A stretch of 64,000 nt of DNA from S015-6 sp964384945 (GCA_964384945.1 CAYLMK010000022.1:27510-91509), one strand, 5' to 3'. Positions 25,440 to 34,310 are shown, counted from the stretch's first letter. Made by a program: numbers and translations. Notes: generated from the letters alone by a model not told the origin.

Positions 25440-26852
25440 TCACCTCAAGGTCTGGAAAAACTCTGTCAATTTGGCCCGGATCGACGCGTGCGGCGCAAAA
25501 CGGGCGTCCAGGTAGTCGACTTCATACGTGATGCTCGGGATTCCGAGTTCCTCCTCAAGGACATCGCTCATGATCTTGGGAAGGGTCCACGCATACTTGC
25601 AGGTTTGGTTTCCCCCGAAAAGAGCCGCCTGGGCATGGTAGGCCCTGGCCACGGTCAGCATGTCGTTCACGTGGATGTCCGTGTGCCCCATGACGTTCCG
25701 ATGCATGGGGAAGTTGAAGGAACGCCATGCCAGCCCCTCGATCATCGATTCCACGCTTCCCGTGTCCACGTAGCCCACGTTTTCTGCGGGAAGCATGCTC
25801 AGGGAGCACCCCAGGTAGGTGCTGCCGAACTCGTCCTCGAGCCAGCTGGGAAGAGAGAGCATATTCGGAAGGTGGGAGTAGCTCCAGAGGGTCCGAATTT
25901 CTCTCCTGCCCTCGGGGAGGAACGTGACTCCCTGCTCGTCCCTTTGCCGCGCCTCCTCGTAACAGATCCGCATGTAGTCCACAAACTTCTCGTTCGTCCC
26001 TGCCATCATCATGCCAAGGGTGTCGAGCACACGGTGCATGCCCGTGTCGGGGCAAGGGATTCGTTTTCGCAGATCCTGGAGAGCGTACAGGTACTTCAAC
26101 TGCTCGTTTCCCATTTCTACGCGCATCCGCAAGCGATCTTCGTCCAGGGTCGTGCCGACCGCCCGTTCCAGTCCCTCGACCATCCTCTTGAATTCCGTCA
26201 GATAGTACTTGAAGGCCTTTGTGTTGTTGTAGTAGGGGGAATCCACGACCAATACCGGCACGTTGAGCCGTTTTCGGATGTACTGGTACATGATGTTGCT
26301 GCTGTCGCAAGGCGCCGTGTTCGTGATGAAGAGATCGGGCTTCGGCAGAAGCCCCTTTTCGATCGCCACCAGCGGCACCTTCTGAAACCCGCAAACGTGC
26401 CCGGGCAGCCCGTCGCGTTCCGCCTCGTCCAGTTCTTCGACCACGCCGTCCGTGAGCCCGATGGCGATCACGAAGGGGAACACCTCGGACAGGCACGGGA
26501 CCAGCCCCATGCTGAGGAGAATCTCCGGAGAGAAGAAGGGAAAGTTGCTTACAATCGGCCTGCCCGCATCGATGCTTTGGGTGAGGTGCGTCAGGTAGTC
26601 TTTGAAGGCGAGGATGAAGGTGCCGATTGCATTCCTGTTTTTCGGCTTCAAAAGGGCTTCGAGCAGGTCAGGGTAGGCCTTGGGCACGAGCGACGCATGG
26701 TAGTCGGGAATCATCTGAAGCAAACCGGGAAGTCGCTCTGCGAGTTCTTCGACCGTTTGAGCGCCGGTGGCGAGCACACCCGTCAAAAGATCGCAGACCG
26801 CGTCCACCCGCCGAAGGTATTCGTATTTTTCGATTGCCGTTCCGTTTCCCAT
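25440..26852 (-). CDS. benzoyl-CoA-reductase-type B subunit (BcrB/BzdO-like, operon 2)
   Basis: The 470-residue protein is the B-type catalytic subunit of the second system. Candidate cluster cysteines are C120 (GLVPCLSE), C154 (GHVCGFQ) and C182 (TAPCDSSNIMYQY), plus one near the C terminus in GGNQTCKYAW. The length is close to BzdO/BcrB. The ATG is preceded by AGGAGA; an earlier in-frame start is Arg-rich and unlikely. It follows the C-type subunit by 67 bases. With that subunit and the two ATPases it gives the canonical C-B-A-D order of benzoyl-CoA reductase operons (bcrCBAD, badDEFG). It could reduce an aromatic acyl-CoA other than benzoyl-CoA. Confidence 0.87.
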   Translation of the reverse strand: MGNGTAIEKYEYLRRVDAVCDLLTGVLATGAQTVEELAERLPGLLQMIPDYHASLVPKAYPDLLEALLKPKNRNAIGTFILAFKDYLTHLTQSIDAGRPIVSNFPFFSPEILLSMGLVPCLSEVFPFVIAIGLTDGVVEELDEAERDGLPGHVCGFQKVPLVAIEKGLLPKPDLFITNTAPCDSSNIMYQYIRKRLNVPVLVVDSPYYNNTKAFKYYLTEFKRMVEGLERAVGTTLDEDRLRMRVEMGNEQLKYLYALQDLRKRIPCPDTGMHRVLDTLGMMMAGTNEKFVDYMRICYEEARQRDEQGVTFLPEGRREIRTLWSYSHLPNMLSLPSWLEDEFGSTYLGCSLSMLPAENVGYVDTGSVESMIEGLAWRSFNFPMHRNVMGHTDIHVNDMLTVARAYHAQAALFGGNQTCKYAWTLPKIMSDVLEEELGIPSITYEVDYLDARFAPHASIRAKLTEFFQTLR

Positions 26853-26919
26853 TCTGATCTCTCCTGTTCGGCGGCGGACCCGAACCGGGGGGCGGTCTCG
26901 CCGAGGTGTTGCGAGCGAG

Positions 26920-28092
26920 TCACCTGCCGATCTTTTCGAGAAAGGCCTGGACCCGGGTCTTGAGACGCCCCCGGTCGCCACCGAGGTACTCTCTCTCGAG
27001 GCTCAGCGTCGGAACGCCCAGATCCTCAAGGTCCCTGCTTTCCATCACGTTTTCCACGGTGTGGCTGTCGCAGAAGGTGATGCGTTCGAAGATCACGCCG
27101 TCCACCCGCGCCTGCTGCGCGAGCCTGCGGGTAAAGGCGATTCGTCCCGGGTACCCGTCGACCATGCGCGGGCAGGAAGGATCCCGAAGGAAATACCGCC
27201 TCACAATCGCCTCCATGGGATCCGCTGTTTCCTCCACCATCCCCTCGATGTGCTTCCTTCCTGTGCACAGGGTGTCGGTCACCACGAGAGCACCCGTGCT
27301 CTCGATGATCTCGAAGAGCCAGGGATCGTCCATGTAACTTCCGGCCACCAGGATGCGAGCCCTGGCATCGGCAACCCCGGGCCTCTGCTTCAGTTCCTCG
27401 ATCGCGGCGGCCAGTCTTTCGTTGAAGATTTCCTTGGGCATTCTGTAGCTCGCCTGGGCGATCTTCATCGCCTCGGCCCCGGTCAGTTTCGGCCGGTCCG
27501 CCGACCGCAGATCATACAATTCCAGCATGAGCCTTCTGTAGTGGTTGTATGTCCGGATCGCGCTGCGCAGGGATTCCTTGGACGGTAGGGTGCCATACCT
27601 CTTTCCGATTTCGTCCGCCAGTGTTTCAACTTCTTCCCTGAACCACCGGAGGTGATTCTCGCTTTCCCGGCAATGAGGAACCGACAACATGGAAACAAAG
27701 GCGGGCCTTACCTGATCCCTCCAGATCTCGAAGGTCCTCCGCATGTGTTCGCATCCGCTCGTGAGGACAACCCCATCCAGGAAGTTGTACTCACCCTCCA
27801 GGGCCAGCTGCACGAGACACCTGCAGTAGCTGCACAGGAATTTGTGCATGTAGATGTCGGCGTCGTCCGTGGTCGCACATCCCTGGGCCCCAAGGCGGAC
27901 CGGCAGGATCCTGGAGGGCTGGCCTTCTGCGTACAGGATCTCCTCGGGCACGTAACTGCACGTATACCCGAACACCCTGCCGCCCTTCTCCTTCCACTCC
28001 CGCACATAGGGGTTTTCTCCGCGCAGGGGCAGAGTCGTCAATTCCTCGACGGCATTCCGTCTGTCAGCCGAGGCGGCGCTTGTTGTGCTCAT
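26920..28092 (-). CDS. benzoyl-CoA-reductase-type C subunit (BcrC/BzdN-like, operon 2)
   Basis: The 390-residue protein is the C-type catalytic subunit of the second system. It has the family P-E-E-I-L-Y-A-E-G motif and a cysteine set C45 (GYTCSYVPEE), C87, C90 and C92 (LCSYCRC) and C114 (TSGCEHMRR). An additional C72 is present. In BcrC/BzdN these residues bind a [4Fe-4S] cluster beside the thioester. The start follows AAGGGGG. It opens the four-gene Bcr-like core and lies 146 bases after the SDR gene. Overall sequence is related to but clearly different from the operon 1 C subunit. Confidence 0.88.
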   Translation of the reverse strand: MSTTSAASADRRNAVEELTTLPLRGENPYVREWKEKGGRVFGYTCSYVPEEILYAEGQPSRILPVRLGAQGCATTDDADIYMHKFLCSYCRCLVQLALEGEYNFLDGVVLTSGCEHMRRTFEIWRDQVRPAFVSMLSVPHCRESENHLRWFREEVETLADEIGKRYGTLPSKESLRSAIRTYNHYRRLMLELYDLRSADRPKLTGAEAMKIAQASYRMPKEIFNERLAAAIEELKQRPGVADARARILVAGSYMDDPWLFEIIESTGALVVTDTLCTGRKHIEGMVEETADPMEAIVRRYFLRDPSCPRMVDGYPGRIAFTRRLAQQARVDGVIFERITFCDSHTVENVMESRDLEDLGVPTLSLEREYLGGDRGRLKTRVQAFLEKIGR

Positions 28093-28238
28093 TGCAACCC
28101 CCTTCGAAGCTCGCGGAAGAGTTTGCCTTGTCGGAAGCCATGAGACCTCCCTGCACAGACATCCGACAGAAGCCGGGACAGGGTCGAGACGCGACTCGCT
28201 TTAGCGGGAAAACAGAGCGGCCGTCCGCCGTCGCCGCA

Positions 28239-28997
28239 TCAGCCGGCACAGGCGCCCCCGTCCAGGGGGAGGGCCACGCCGTTTATGAAGGATGCGGCGT
28301 CGCCCGCCAGGAACAGGGCGGCGCCCGCAACGTCCTCCACGGTGCCGATACGGCCCTGCATGGACATCAGGAGCTCGTTTGCCGGGATCCCGAAGGCCTT
28401 GTAGGTATCCACGAAGCGGTCTCCCAGGTCTGTCTTGACCAGGGCGGGGCAGATCGCGTTGACCCGTATGTTGGCGGGCCGGTACTCGAGGGCCATGGCT
28501 CGAGTCAGTTGGACCACGCCGCCCTTGGAGGCGCAGTAGGAGGCGAGGAGGGGGAAGCCGATCAGTCCTGCGGCGGAGGCCACGTTGATGATGTTTCCGC
28601 CTCCCTGGGCGAGCATCTGGATCACCCCGTGCTTGGAGACGAAGAAGGTCCCCTTCAGATTGACGTTCATGACTGCGTCCCAGTCCTGTTCGGTCAGCTC
28701 GTGCGTGGGTTTGATCAGCTCGATGCCGGCATTGTTGACCAGGACGTCCAGCCGCCCGTAGGTCCGGACCGTGAAGGCCACGATCTCTCTTGCGTCGCCC
28801 TCTTTGGAGACATCGCCCCGGATGAAGGCGGCCTCGCCTCCCTCCCGGCGGATGGAATCGGCCACGGCCTGGCCTGCGGCAGGGTTTACGTCATTCACCA
28901 CGACCCTTGCCCCCTCTCTTGCGAACGTTTCGGCGATGGCCTTGCCGATCCCGGCGCCGGCCCCTGTGACGAGCGCGACTCTCTTTTCTAATCGCAT
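28239..28997 (-). CDS. short-chain dehydrogenase/reductase (operon 2)
   Basis: The 252-residue classical SDR has the Rossmann motif TGAGAGIG (11-18), NNAG (88-91) and the catalytic Ser141, Tyr154 and Lys158. Known relatives oxidise or reduce hydroxyl/keto groups on fatty acyl-CoA, steroid or alicyclic rings with NAD(P). The Asp in V-V-N-D (about 36) suggests preference for NAD. The chosen ATG has GGAGAGAAGG upstream. It lies between the CrtI-like gene and the Bcr-like core, so it may act on a ring hydroxyl of the same substrate. The exact reaction is unknown. Confidence 0.88.
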   Translation of the reverse strand: MRLEKRVALVTGAGAGIGKAIAETFAREGARVVVNDVNPAAGQAVADSIRREGGEAAFIRGDVSKEGDAREIVAFTVRTYGRLDVLVNNAGIELIKPTHELTEQDWDAVMNVNLKGTFFVSKHGVIQMLAQGGGNIINVASAAGLIGFPLLASYCASKGGVVQLTRAMALEYRPANIRVNAICPALVKTDLGDRFVDTYKAFGIPANELLMSMQGRIGTVEDVAGAALFLAGDAASFINGVALPLDGGACAG

Positions 28998-29054
28998 AAT
29001 CCTTCTCTCCATGTTCAGAGTGAGCTGTTCCTCCTGAAGATCCGATTTAAGATC

Positions 29055-30686
29055 TTAATATCCCCGGCCGGTCGTCTCCCAGGGCTTGTAGTCCAGGTTG
29101 AAGTCTTCTGCGATCACCTTGTAGGCATTGTAGCCTACGCCTGCGCTGACTCCCCCCAACGGATGCTGGCCTGAACTGGCCAGGTAGAGGTTCTTGATCT
29201 CGGCCCGATAGTGCGCGGCCTCCAGGAAGGGACGGTTGTGCACAAGTTGCTCAGGGCACATGGCGCCGTAACAGAAGTCGCCCTCCGGGATCCCCTTGTC
29301 GTCCTGCAAGTCCAGGGGGGTCTCAAAGAAGTCTGCGATCACGTTCGCCCGAGTCATGTTGGGCGCCCACTTCTCGAACCGCTCGATCACCCGGTTGTTG
29401 TAAGTCTTCTTGACCTCGTACCACTCCTCCCGGGAGAGATCGCTGGCCTTGGGGAAGAAGATCCATGCGGACAGGGCGTGCTTGCCCGGCGGAGCGTACG
29501 TGGGGTCGAAGACAGACAGACACGAATTGAACATGGCCGGAATCGTGGGGATCTTGCCACCTTCGATCTCCTCACAGTGTTCGACCATTTCCTCCGGGGA
29601 ATCCGCTCCCACGATCGTGATGAAGGTCCTGTTGATGTCGGGATCGTGCCTGGCGCTCTTGTAGTCGGGCGCCTCGTGCAGGGCCATGTGGACCGACCCG
29701 AGGACGCAGGAGCGGCCGTACTTGAAGGCCCTGGTTCGCTCGATCCAGTGAGGACTCAAGTGCTCTTCGCCCACCATGCCGAGCAGCGTCTGTTTCAGAT
29801 CCGCGTTCGAGGCGACGAGGTTCCTCGCCCGCACGCGGGTGCCGTCCGCCAGCACCACACCAACCGCCCTTCCTCCCTCGACGAGGATCTTCCTGACATC
29901 CCCTCGTTCGTGGAACTCCACCCCCTCCCGTACGCACGCCATGACCATCGCATGGGCCAGGGTATGGGTGCCGCCGATCATGATGCGGGAGTTTGCCTCG
30001 ATGAAGAAGAGGCTGATCAGTCCGAACGCCCCCAGGCCCTTCCTCAAGAGAGGGGTGCCCCAATCCTCGAGGCCCTTGTAGAGAAGGGTCCGCAGGCCTG
30101 GGGTTTCAAACAGATGATCGATCAAGTCCTTCCCCGACCCCTGCGCGAGATCATGGGGAAGCCCAAAGAGGTCAAGCAGGTTCCGGTACAGGGTGTTCAG
30201 AGGATCTGCGTCGTCCGGCGTCGGCAAGGCAGGGGGGTTGTAGAAAAACTGGCAGAACAGAGGCTCGAGTTCCTGCGCCTTGCGGCGGAGCCGCACCCAT
30301 GTGTCCGCATCCTTCTTGGAATACGCGGAGATCGACTTGCGGGACCGCTCGTAGTTCTCTTCCGATGCGATGCTGTACAGGATGATCGGCGGGCTTCCGT
30401 CCGAGAAAGGGATCCCGAACTGCGCGTCCGGGTAGATGGTGCGTCCTCCCAGCCTCTCGAGGCCGAAATCATGGTAGAAGGGCATCCAGTCCAGGAACTC
30501 CATGCACACGGCGTGGTTGTGCATGAACCCGGGAGCCGTCGTTTCCCTTGTGCAGACGCACCCCCCTTCCTCGTGCCTGCGCTCAAAGATCGCTGTCTGC
30601 AGGCCGGCCCGTTGCAGGTAGGCGGCGAGGCACAACCCCTGGATTCCGCCGCCGATCACGATCGCATCGTATTCCTTCTTGATCAT
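29055..30686 (-). CDS. phytoene-desaturase-like FAD oxidoreductase 2 (operon 2)
   Basis: The 543-residue flavoprotein belongs to the CrtI/carotenoid-isomerase/amine-oxidase group. It has the N-terminal FAD fold VIGGGIQG (10-17), then E-R-R-H-E-E-G-G, and a C-terminal G-G-V-S-A-G-V-G-Y-N-A motif. No other carotenoid gene is nearby. Such proteins dehydrogenate, isomerise or saturate hydrophobic polyenes and rings. It follows the first CrtI-like gene by 15 bases; the two are related in sequence and probably form a pair. In this operon they may act on a terpenoid or polycyclic CoA ester rather than phytoene (inference). Confidence 0.82.
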   Translation of the reverse strand: MIKKEYDAIVIGGGIQGLCLAAYLQRAGLQTAIFERRHEEGGCVCTRETTAPGFMHNHAVCMEFLDWMPFYHDFGLERLGGRTIYPDAQFGIPFSDGSPPIILYSIASEENYERSRKSISAYSKKDADTWVRLRRKAQELEPLFCQFFYNPPALPTPDDADPLNTLYRNLLDLFGLPHDLAQGSGKDLIDHLFETPGLRTLLYKGLEDWGTPLLRKGLGAFGLISLFFIEANSRIMIGGTHTLAHAMVMACVREGVEFHERGDVRKILVEGGRAVGVVLADGTRVRARNLVASNADLKQTLLGMVGEEHLSPHWIERTRAFKYGRSCVLGSVHMALHEAPDYKSARHDPDINRTFITIVGADSPEEMVEHCEEIEGGKIPTIPAMFNSCLSVFDPTYAPPGKHALSAWIFFPKASDLSREEWYEVKKTYNNRVIERFEKWAPNMTRANVIADFFETPLDLQDDKGIPEGDFCYGAMCPEQLVHNRPFLEAAHYRAEIKNLYLASSGQHPLGGVSAGVGYNAYKVIAEDFNLDYKPWETTGRGY

Positions 30687-30701
30687 GTATCTTTCTCCTT
30701 C

Positions 30702-32309
30702 TCAGATTTCCAGCCACCACTTGTCGAGTCCAAAGTCGTCTGCGATGACCTGCAGGGCGTTGTAGCCGGGCCCGAAGGTGATGAACCCGTGCGGGTGGGT
30801 CGTGGATCCGCAGAGATACAATCCCCTGACCGGCGTCCGGTACTGCGACAGGGCCGGGCTCGGCCGGTTCCGCAAGAGGTTCGAGTCGGCGATCCTGCCT
30901 ACCATCCAGTCGCCGTTGACCATGTTCACGAGTTTCTCGGAGATGTCGAGGGGCGTGTACGGCCTCGCCACCCAGATGTCTTCTTCCGTGAAGCCCTTGC
31001 AGTAGGGCAGCAACTTGTCGATGCACCTGCGGGTGTAGACGTCCTTGAAGGGGGTGGCCCAGACCGCGGGGCCCTTTGCGTCCACCGAATAGGGCGCAAA
31101 GACCCGGAGCAGGCCGGTGGCCTTTCCCTCCGGCGCGTCGGTGGGGTCGAACTGGGAATTGATCGCCACGTTGAGCTTTGGCTTGGATGGAACCTCGCCC
31201 CTGCGTATGGCGGCCCAGTCCTCATTGAAATCCTCCAGGCACTCGTAGCCGATGTTGAGCACCCAGGCGCGGTTGATGTCCGGGTCGAATGCGGCCGCCT
31301 TGTAAGTCGGCACCTTGTGCAGGGCCATGTGCACGGTGAAAAGCGACCCATCCTGATACTCGTACCGGTCGACATCCTCCTGGGTCGACTTGGGCACGGT
31401 TCCGGCGGGAAGCATCTTGTGGAAGGTCTGGCCCAGGTCCACGCTGCTGGCCACGACCTTGTCCGCGTAGAACGCGGTGCCGTCCTCCAGCCGGACGCCG
31501 GCGGCGCGGCCGTCCTCGACCAGGATCTCGCGCACCGGGGCGGCCGGCAGAAGCGTTACCCCTGCCCTGCGCATCTGCCTCCACAGGGCGTGGGCAAGCC
31601 GGTGAGAGCCTCCTATGCAGATCTTCCAGTTGTCGATCTTGCCCAGCATGAAAGGAAAGGACACCGCCAGCCCCACCACGTCCGTGTAGTAGCCGCAGAC
31701 CGCCGCATGAAAGGCGAGCATGGCCTTGATCTTCTCGTTCTCGAAGTGCTTGTTCAGAAAGTCGTTGATCGTCATGGACCGGAGCTTGGCGCGGAAAAAC
31801 TCGGTCTTGTCCTCCACCTTCCATGTGCTGAGCGCCCTTGTGATGTCGTTCACATCGATCGGCGGCGCGTACATCAGCGTACGGATCATGAGGTCCTGAA
31901 AGCCCTTCACCTCCTTGTAGAGCCTCAAGAAGGTGTCTGCGTCCCTCTTGCTGAACCGGCTGAAGGAGGCATGGGTCTTCGCCATGTCCGTATGGACGGT
32001 GAGCGCGGTCCCATCGGAGAAGATCGAACCCATCTGCACAGGCGGATGGCCGTAGCTGACGCCGTCCGGCTCTCCCACCAGGTCGAGGTCGTCGTAGACC
32101 GGACAGAGGCCGACAAAAGTGTGGTAATTGCTGTGCAGGTTGTGAAGAAACCCGGGTTCGGTATACAACTCCGTCGACAGGCCCCCGCCCTCCTCCAGCC
32201 TCCTCTCGAGAACGAGCACGCTCCATCCGCTCTTTCCCAGGTAGGTGGACAGGGCCATGCCGTTGTGCCCTGCACCTATCACGATCGCGTCATAGGTCTC
32301 TTTCTGCAT
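30702..32309 (-). CDS. phytoene-desaturase-like FAD oxidoreductase 1 (operon 2)
   Basis: The 535-residue protein has the FAD motif VIGAGHNG (10-17) with E-R-R-L-E-E-G-G-G following, and a C-terminal G-S-T-T-H-P-H-G-F-I-T-F-G-P-G-Y-N-A. It is a relative of the downstream CrtI-like protein. The match is to NAD(P)/FAD-dependent oxidoreductases found in actinobacterial and deltaproteobacterial catabolic clusters as well as to carotenoid desaturases. It is cytoplasmic or membrane-associated. It lies 94 bases after the SCP2 gene, which may deliver a hydrophobic substrate. Confidence 0.82.
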   Translation of the reverse strand: MQKETYDAIVIGAGHNGMALSTYLGKSGWSVLVLERRLEEGGGLSTELYTEPGFLHNLHSNYHTFVGLCPVYDDLDLVGEPDGVSYGHPPVQMGSIFSDGTALTVHTDMAKTHASFSRFSKRDADTFLRLYKEVKGFQDLMIRTLMYAPPIDVNDITRALSTWKVEDKTEFFRAKLRSMTINDFLNKHFENEKIKAMLAFHAAVCGYYTDVVGLAVSFPFMLGKIDNWKICIGGSHRLAHALWRQMRRAGVTLLPAAPVREILVEDGRAAGVRLEDGTAFYADKVVASSVDLGQTFHKMLPAGTVPKSTQEDVDRYEYQDGSLFTVHMALHKVPTYKAAAFDPDINRAWVLNIGYECLEDFNEDWAAIRRGEVPSKPKLNVAINSQFDPTDAPEGKATGLLRVFAPYSVDAKGPAVWATPFKDVYTRRCIDKLLPYCKGFTEEDIWVARPYTPLDISEKLVNMVNGDWMVGRIADSNLLRNRPSPALSQYRTPVRGLYLCGSTTHPHGFITFGPGYNALQVIADDFGLDKWWLEI

Positions 32310-32403
32310 CCTCGATCTCCCTCTTGTAGATGGAATGCCCTATCGGCTCGTCCGATCGTGGGCGGCAGGAAGGCCGGCGAAGGAATCCGGTTGCGGCCGG
32401 GAC

Positions 32404-32850
32404 TTATCGGTAAGGAGGCTTGCCCAGGGGCCATTCGGTGAGCCCGCTCTTTGCGTAAACCTCGAAGATCACGTTCACCATCTCCGCATGCTGCATCAGA
32501 AGCCGCATGTCCCCCCGGATGGTCATCGTGCCGTTCAGGCCTACCTCCACGGGGTCGACGATCTCTGCGGCCACGCCCTCGAACACGTGAGCCGGACCCG
32601 TGATACGGTAGTGCAGGCCCTTTCCGGGGATCTTGTCCGGGTACTCCTGATATTCGGCGACCTTCCCATCCAGAAAACGAACGAAGTAGTTCCGGGTCGT
32701 CCCCTCCGGAATGTAAGGGGACTTCCCGTCCCCCACCACCTCGACCGCGACCCGCCACTCCCCTTGGGGAACCTTCTCGGAAATGTCGTCCCGGCTGTTG
32801 GCCAGACGCAGCATGGCTTCGTACCACTCCGGGCTGTAGATGGCTGGCAT
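32404..32850 (-). CDS. SCP2 sterol-carrier-domain protein (operon 2)
   Basis: The 148-residue protein is a stand-alone SCP2-like domain, with Y-F-V-R-F-L-D-G-K and R-I-T-G-P-A-H-V-F-E-G-V in the sheet region and T-I-R-G-D-M-R-L-L-M-Q-H in the last helix. It resembles the operon 1 SCP2 protein in length and plan. Expected role is binding of a hydrophobic acyl or sterol-like ligand. GGAGGGAG precedes the ATG. It follows the membrane-anchored SCP2-like gene by 99 bases. Confidence 0.68.
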   Translation of the reverse strand: MPAIYSPEWYEAMLRLANSRDDISEKVPQGEWRVAVEVVGDGKSPYIPEGTTRNYFVRFLDGKVAEYQEYPDKIPGKGLHYRITGPAHVFEGVAAEIVDPVEVGLNGTMTIRGDMRLLMQHAEMVNVIFEVYAKSGLTEWPLGKPPYR

Positions 32851-32949
32851 GGCTGCTCCCTCCGGTTACCTGTGCTGTTTTGCCTCGACCTACCCTTCTG
32901 TCACGAAGGCGAACGTGAAGAACCGCCGCTTCAACAGCGTACGAGAGGA

Positions 32950-33525
32950 TCATGGACCGCCGAACAACAGGAAGAGGTAATAGACCAGCAAGCCCAGACC
33001 GCCCAAGCCCGCGATCGAGCCGACCGCCCAGAGGAGGGTTGCTCTCCTCTTGGAAGGGCCGGGCTCGAGCAGGAGTTCGGGAGGGATCTTGAGAAACCGC
33101 AGAATCTTCAGGGACTGAACCGGTCTTCTGGGAAGCGCTCGGAGCTTGATGTTTCCCCGCATGACCTCCACGAAGGGGTTGGCCTTGCCCGAGAGAATCT
33201 TCGAAAGGAGCAAATAGGAGCCCTGGAGATGGAGGTCGAGCCGTTCGCCCGGGCCGTTCTCGATCAGGATCTCTTTTCCCTGAAACGAAAGGGTCGTTGC
33301 AATGCCCTTCTCGACCTCCACGCAGACGCGCCCGCGGATACGGAGGGCCGCCTCAACCTTGCGTTCGAAGTCGGCGAAGTTCTGTTCCAGGTACTGCTGG
33401 ATCATCGTGCCCAGGCCGTTCAGGTTTTCTCCGGGCCGTGGATGGACCGAAACGCGAGCCGGCCGGTCCACGGGATCTCCTCGGCTCCGGTCGACCCGAG
33501 TAGACTTCGTTGATTCTCCCATCAT
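32950..33525 (-). CDS. SCP2-like domain with C-terminal membrane anchor (operon 2)
   Basis: The 191-residue protein has an SCP2-like central region (about 38-150) with L-D-L-H-L-Q-G-S-Y and L-S-G-K-A-N-P-F-V-E-V-M-R-G-N-I-K-L-R. A single C-terminal transmembrane helix (about 165-188, ending L-F-L-L-F-G-G-P) would anchor it as a tail-anchored inner-membrane protein. This arrangement is unusual for SCP2 domains. The start overlaps the stop of the GntR gene (ATGA), so it is co-transcribed with it. It could take hydrophobic substrate from the membrane and pass it to the soluble SCP2 protein. The SCP2 call is by pattern and moderate. Confidence 0.55.
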   Translation of the reverse strand: MMGESTKSTRVDRSRGDPVDRPARVSVHPRPGENLNGLGTMIQQYLEQNFADFERKVEAALRIRGRVCVEVEKGIATTLSFQGKEILIENGPGERLDLHLQGSYLLLSKILSGKANPFVEVMRGNIKLRALPRRPVQSLKILRFLKIPPELLLEPGPSKRRATLLWAVGSIAGLGGLGLLVYYLFLLFGGP

Positions 33526-34238
33526 CTCCTCAGTGACATGTCCGCCGTGAGGTGCGAGGGGGTTTTCGCGCGGCGCAGCTTCTCCTTCAGGCTGCTGAGC
33601 ACGAATTCCTTCTCGTGCCGGAAGAAGTCGCGCACCGTCCTGGCCGCCATTTCGCCGTCGGGCTCTACGGCGGAGTACCGCGTGATATCCTTGAAGAACG
33701 AAACATTCTTCTTGAGGTCGGCGATCTGCACCGATACGGCCGCGAACTCGGCCCTGCGCGTGCTTGCGTCCAGGTCCCTGAGGAGCAATTCCTCGAGAAG
33801 CGGATTCTTTGCTCCCTGAAGCCCTGCCGCTGCGTATTCGACGAAGGCGCGGTAGTAGCCGAGGATGTCTCCCTCGTCGGCGGCCCGGTTGAGCGCCTCC
33901 AGGGCCGCATGGAGCCTCTGGCGGTCCTCCTCGGTGCTGTTCTCAGCGAAGCGCCGCGCACCCAGCGCGTAGAGTTCTCCCAGGATGTCGAAAAGATGCT
34001 CCACAAAGCTTGCCGACATCTCCGTGACGCGCGCCCCGTGTCGGGGGACCACCTCGACCAGACGGTCCTTTTCCAGGATTCTCAGGGCCTCCCGGACCGG
34101 GGAGCGGCTCACTCCCAATTCCTGCGCGAGCCTCTCCTCGTGGATCTTTTCGCCGGGTCGCAACTCGGAACGGATGATCTTCTCGCCGATGTGATGTGCT
34201 ATCTGGATCGCGAGGGTTTCTTTGGGTGTGAAGGTCAC
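33522..34238 (-). CDS. GntR-family (FCD/FadR-type) transcriptional regulator of operon 2
   Basis: The 238-residue protein has an N-terminal winged helix (about 1-72) with R-L-A-Q-E-L-G-V-S-R-S-P-V-R-E-A-L-R-I-L-E-K-D, followed by an all-helical FCD-type ligand domain. FCD regulators bind carboxylates, often with a metal, and are released from DNA by pathway intermediates. It is the first gene of the eleven-gene operon and overlaps the next gene by four bases, so it is most likely autoregulated and controls the Bcr-like genes. A strong promoter and a GTATAC-centred candidate operator lie upstream. Confidence 0.9.
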   Translation of the reverse strand: MTFTPKETLAIQIAHHIGEKIIRSELRPGEKIHEERLAQELGVSRSPVREALRILEKDRLVEVVPRHGARVTEMSASFVEHLFDILGELYALGARRFAENSTEEDRQRLHAALEALNRAADEGDILGYYRAFVEYAAAGLQGAKNPLLEELLLRDLDASTRRAEFAAVSVQIADLKKNVSFFKDITRYSAVEPDGEMAARTVRDFFRHEKEFVLSSLKEKLRRAKTPSHLTADMSLRR

Positions 34239-34269
34239 GGATCTCTCCTTCAGGGTGTTTCAAACCTGG

Positions 34270-34298
34270 TTCTTACCAAAGGTTCGATTCTCTGTCAA
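34270..34298 (-). promoter_or_regulatory. sigma70-type promoter of operon 2
   Basis: On the minus strand TTGACA (34298-34293) is followed after 17 bases by TAAGAA (34275-34270). This leaves a leader of about 25 bases to the GntR start. The -35 is perfect and the spacer ideal. The same -10 sequence recurs in two other promoters of the window (38167-38196 and 54450-54479). Confidence 0.6.
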
Positions 34299-34310
34299 CA
34301 AAATAATGTC

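Noticed and set aside
29055..32309. A carotenoid biosynthesis cluster
   Set aside because: There is no phytoene synthase, prenyltransferase or cyclase gene nearby; the CrtI-like proteins are embedded in an acyl-CoA operon.
29211..32441. A plus-strand open frame of over 1000 codons across the two CrtI-like genes
   Set aside because: It is antisense to two well-matched flavoprotein genes, has Arg/Pro/His-rich low-complexity translation and no domain; it is a by-product of GC-rich codon use.
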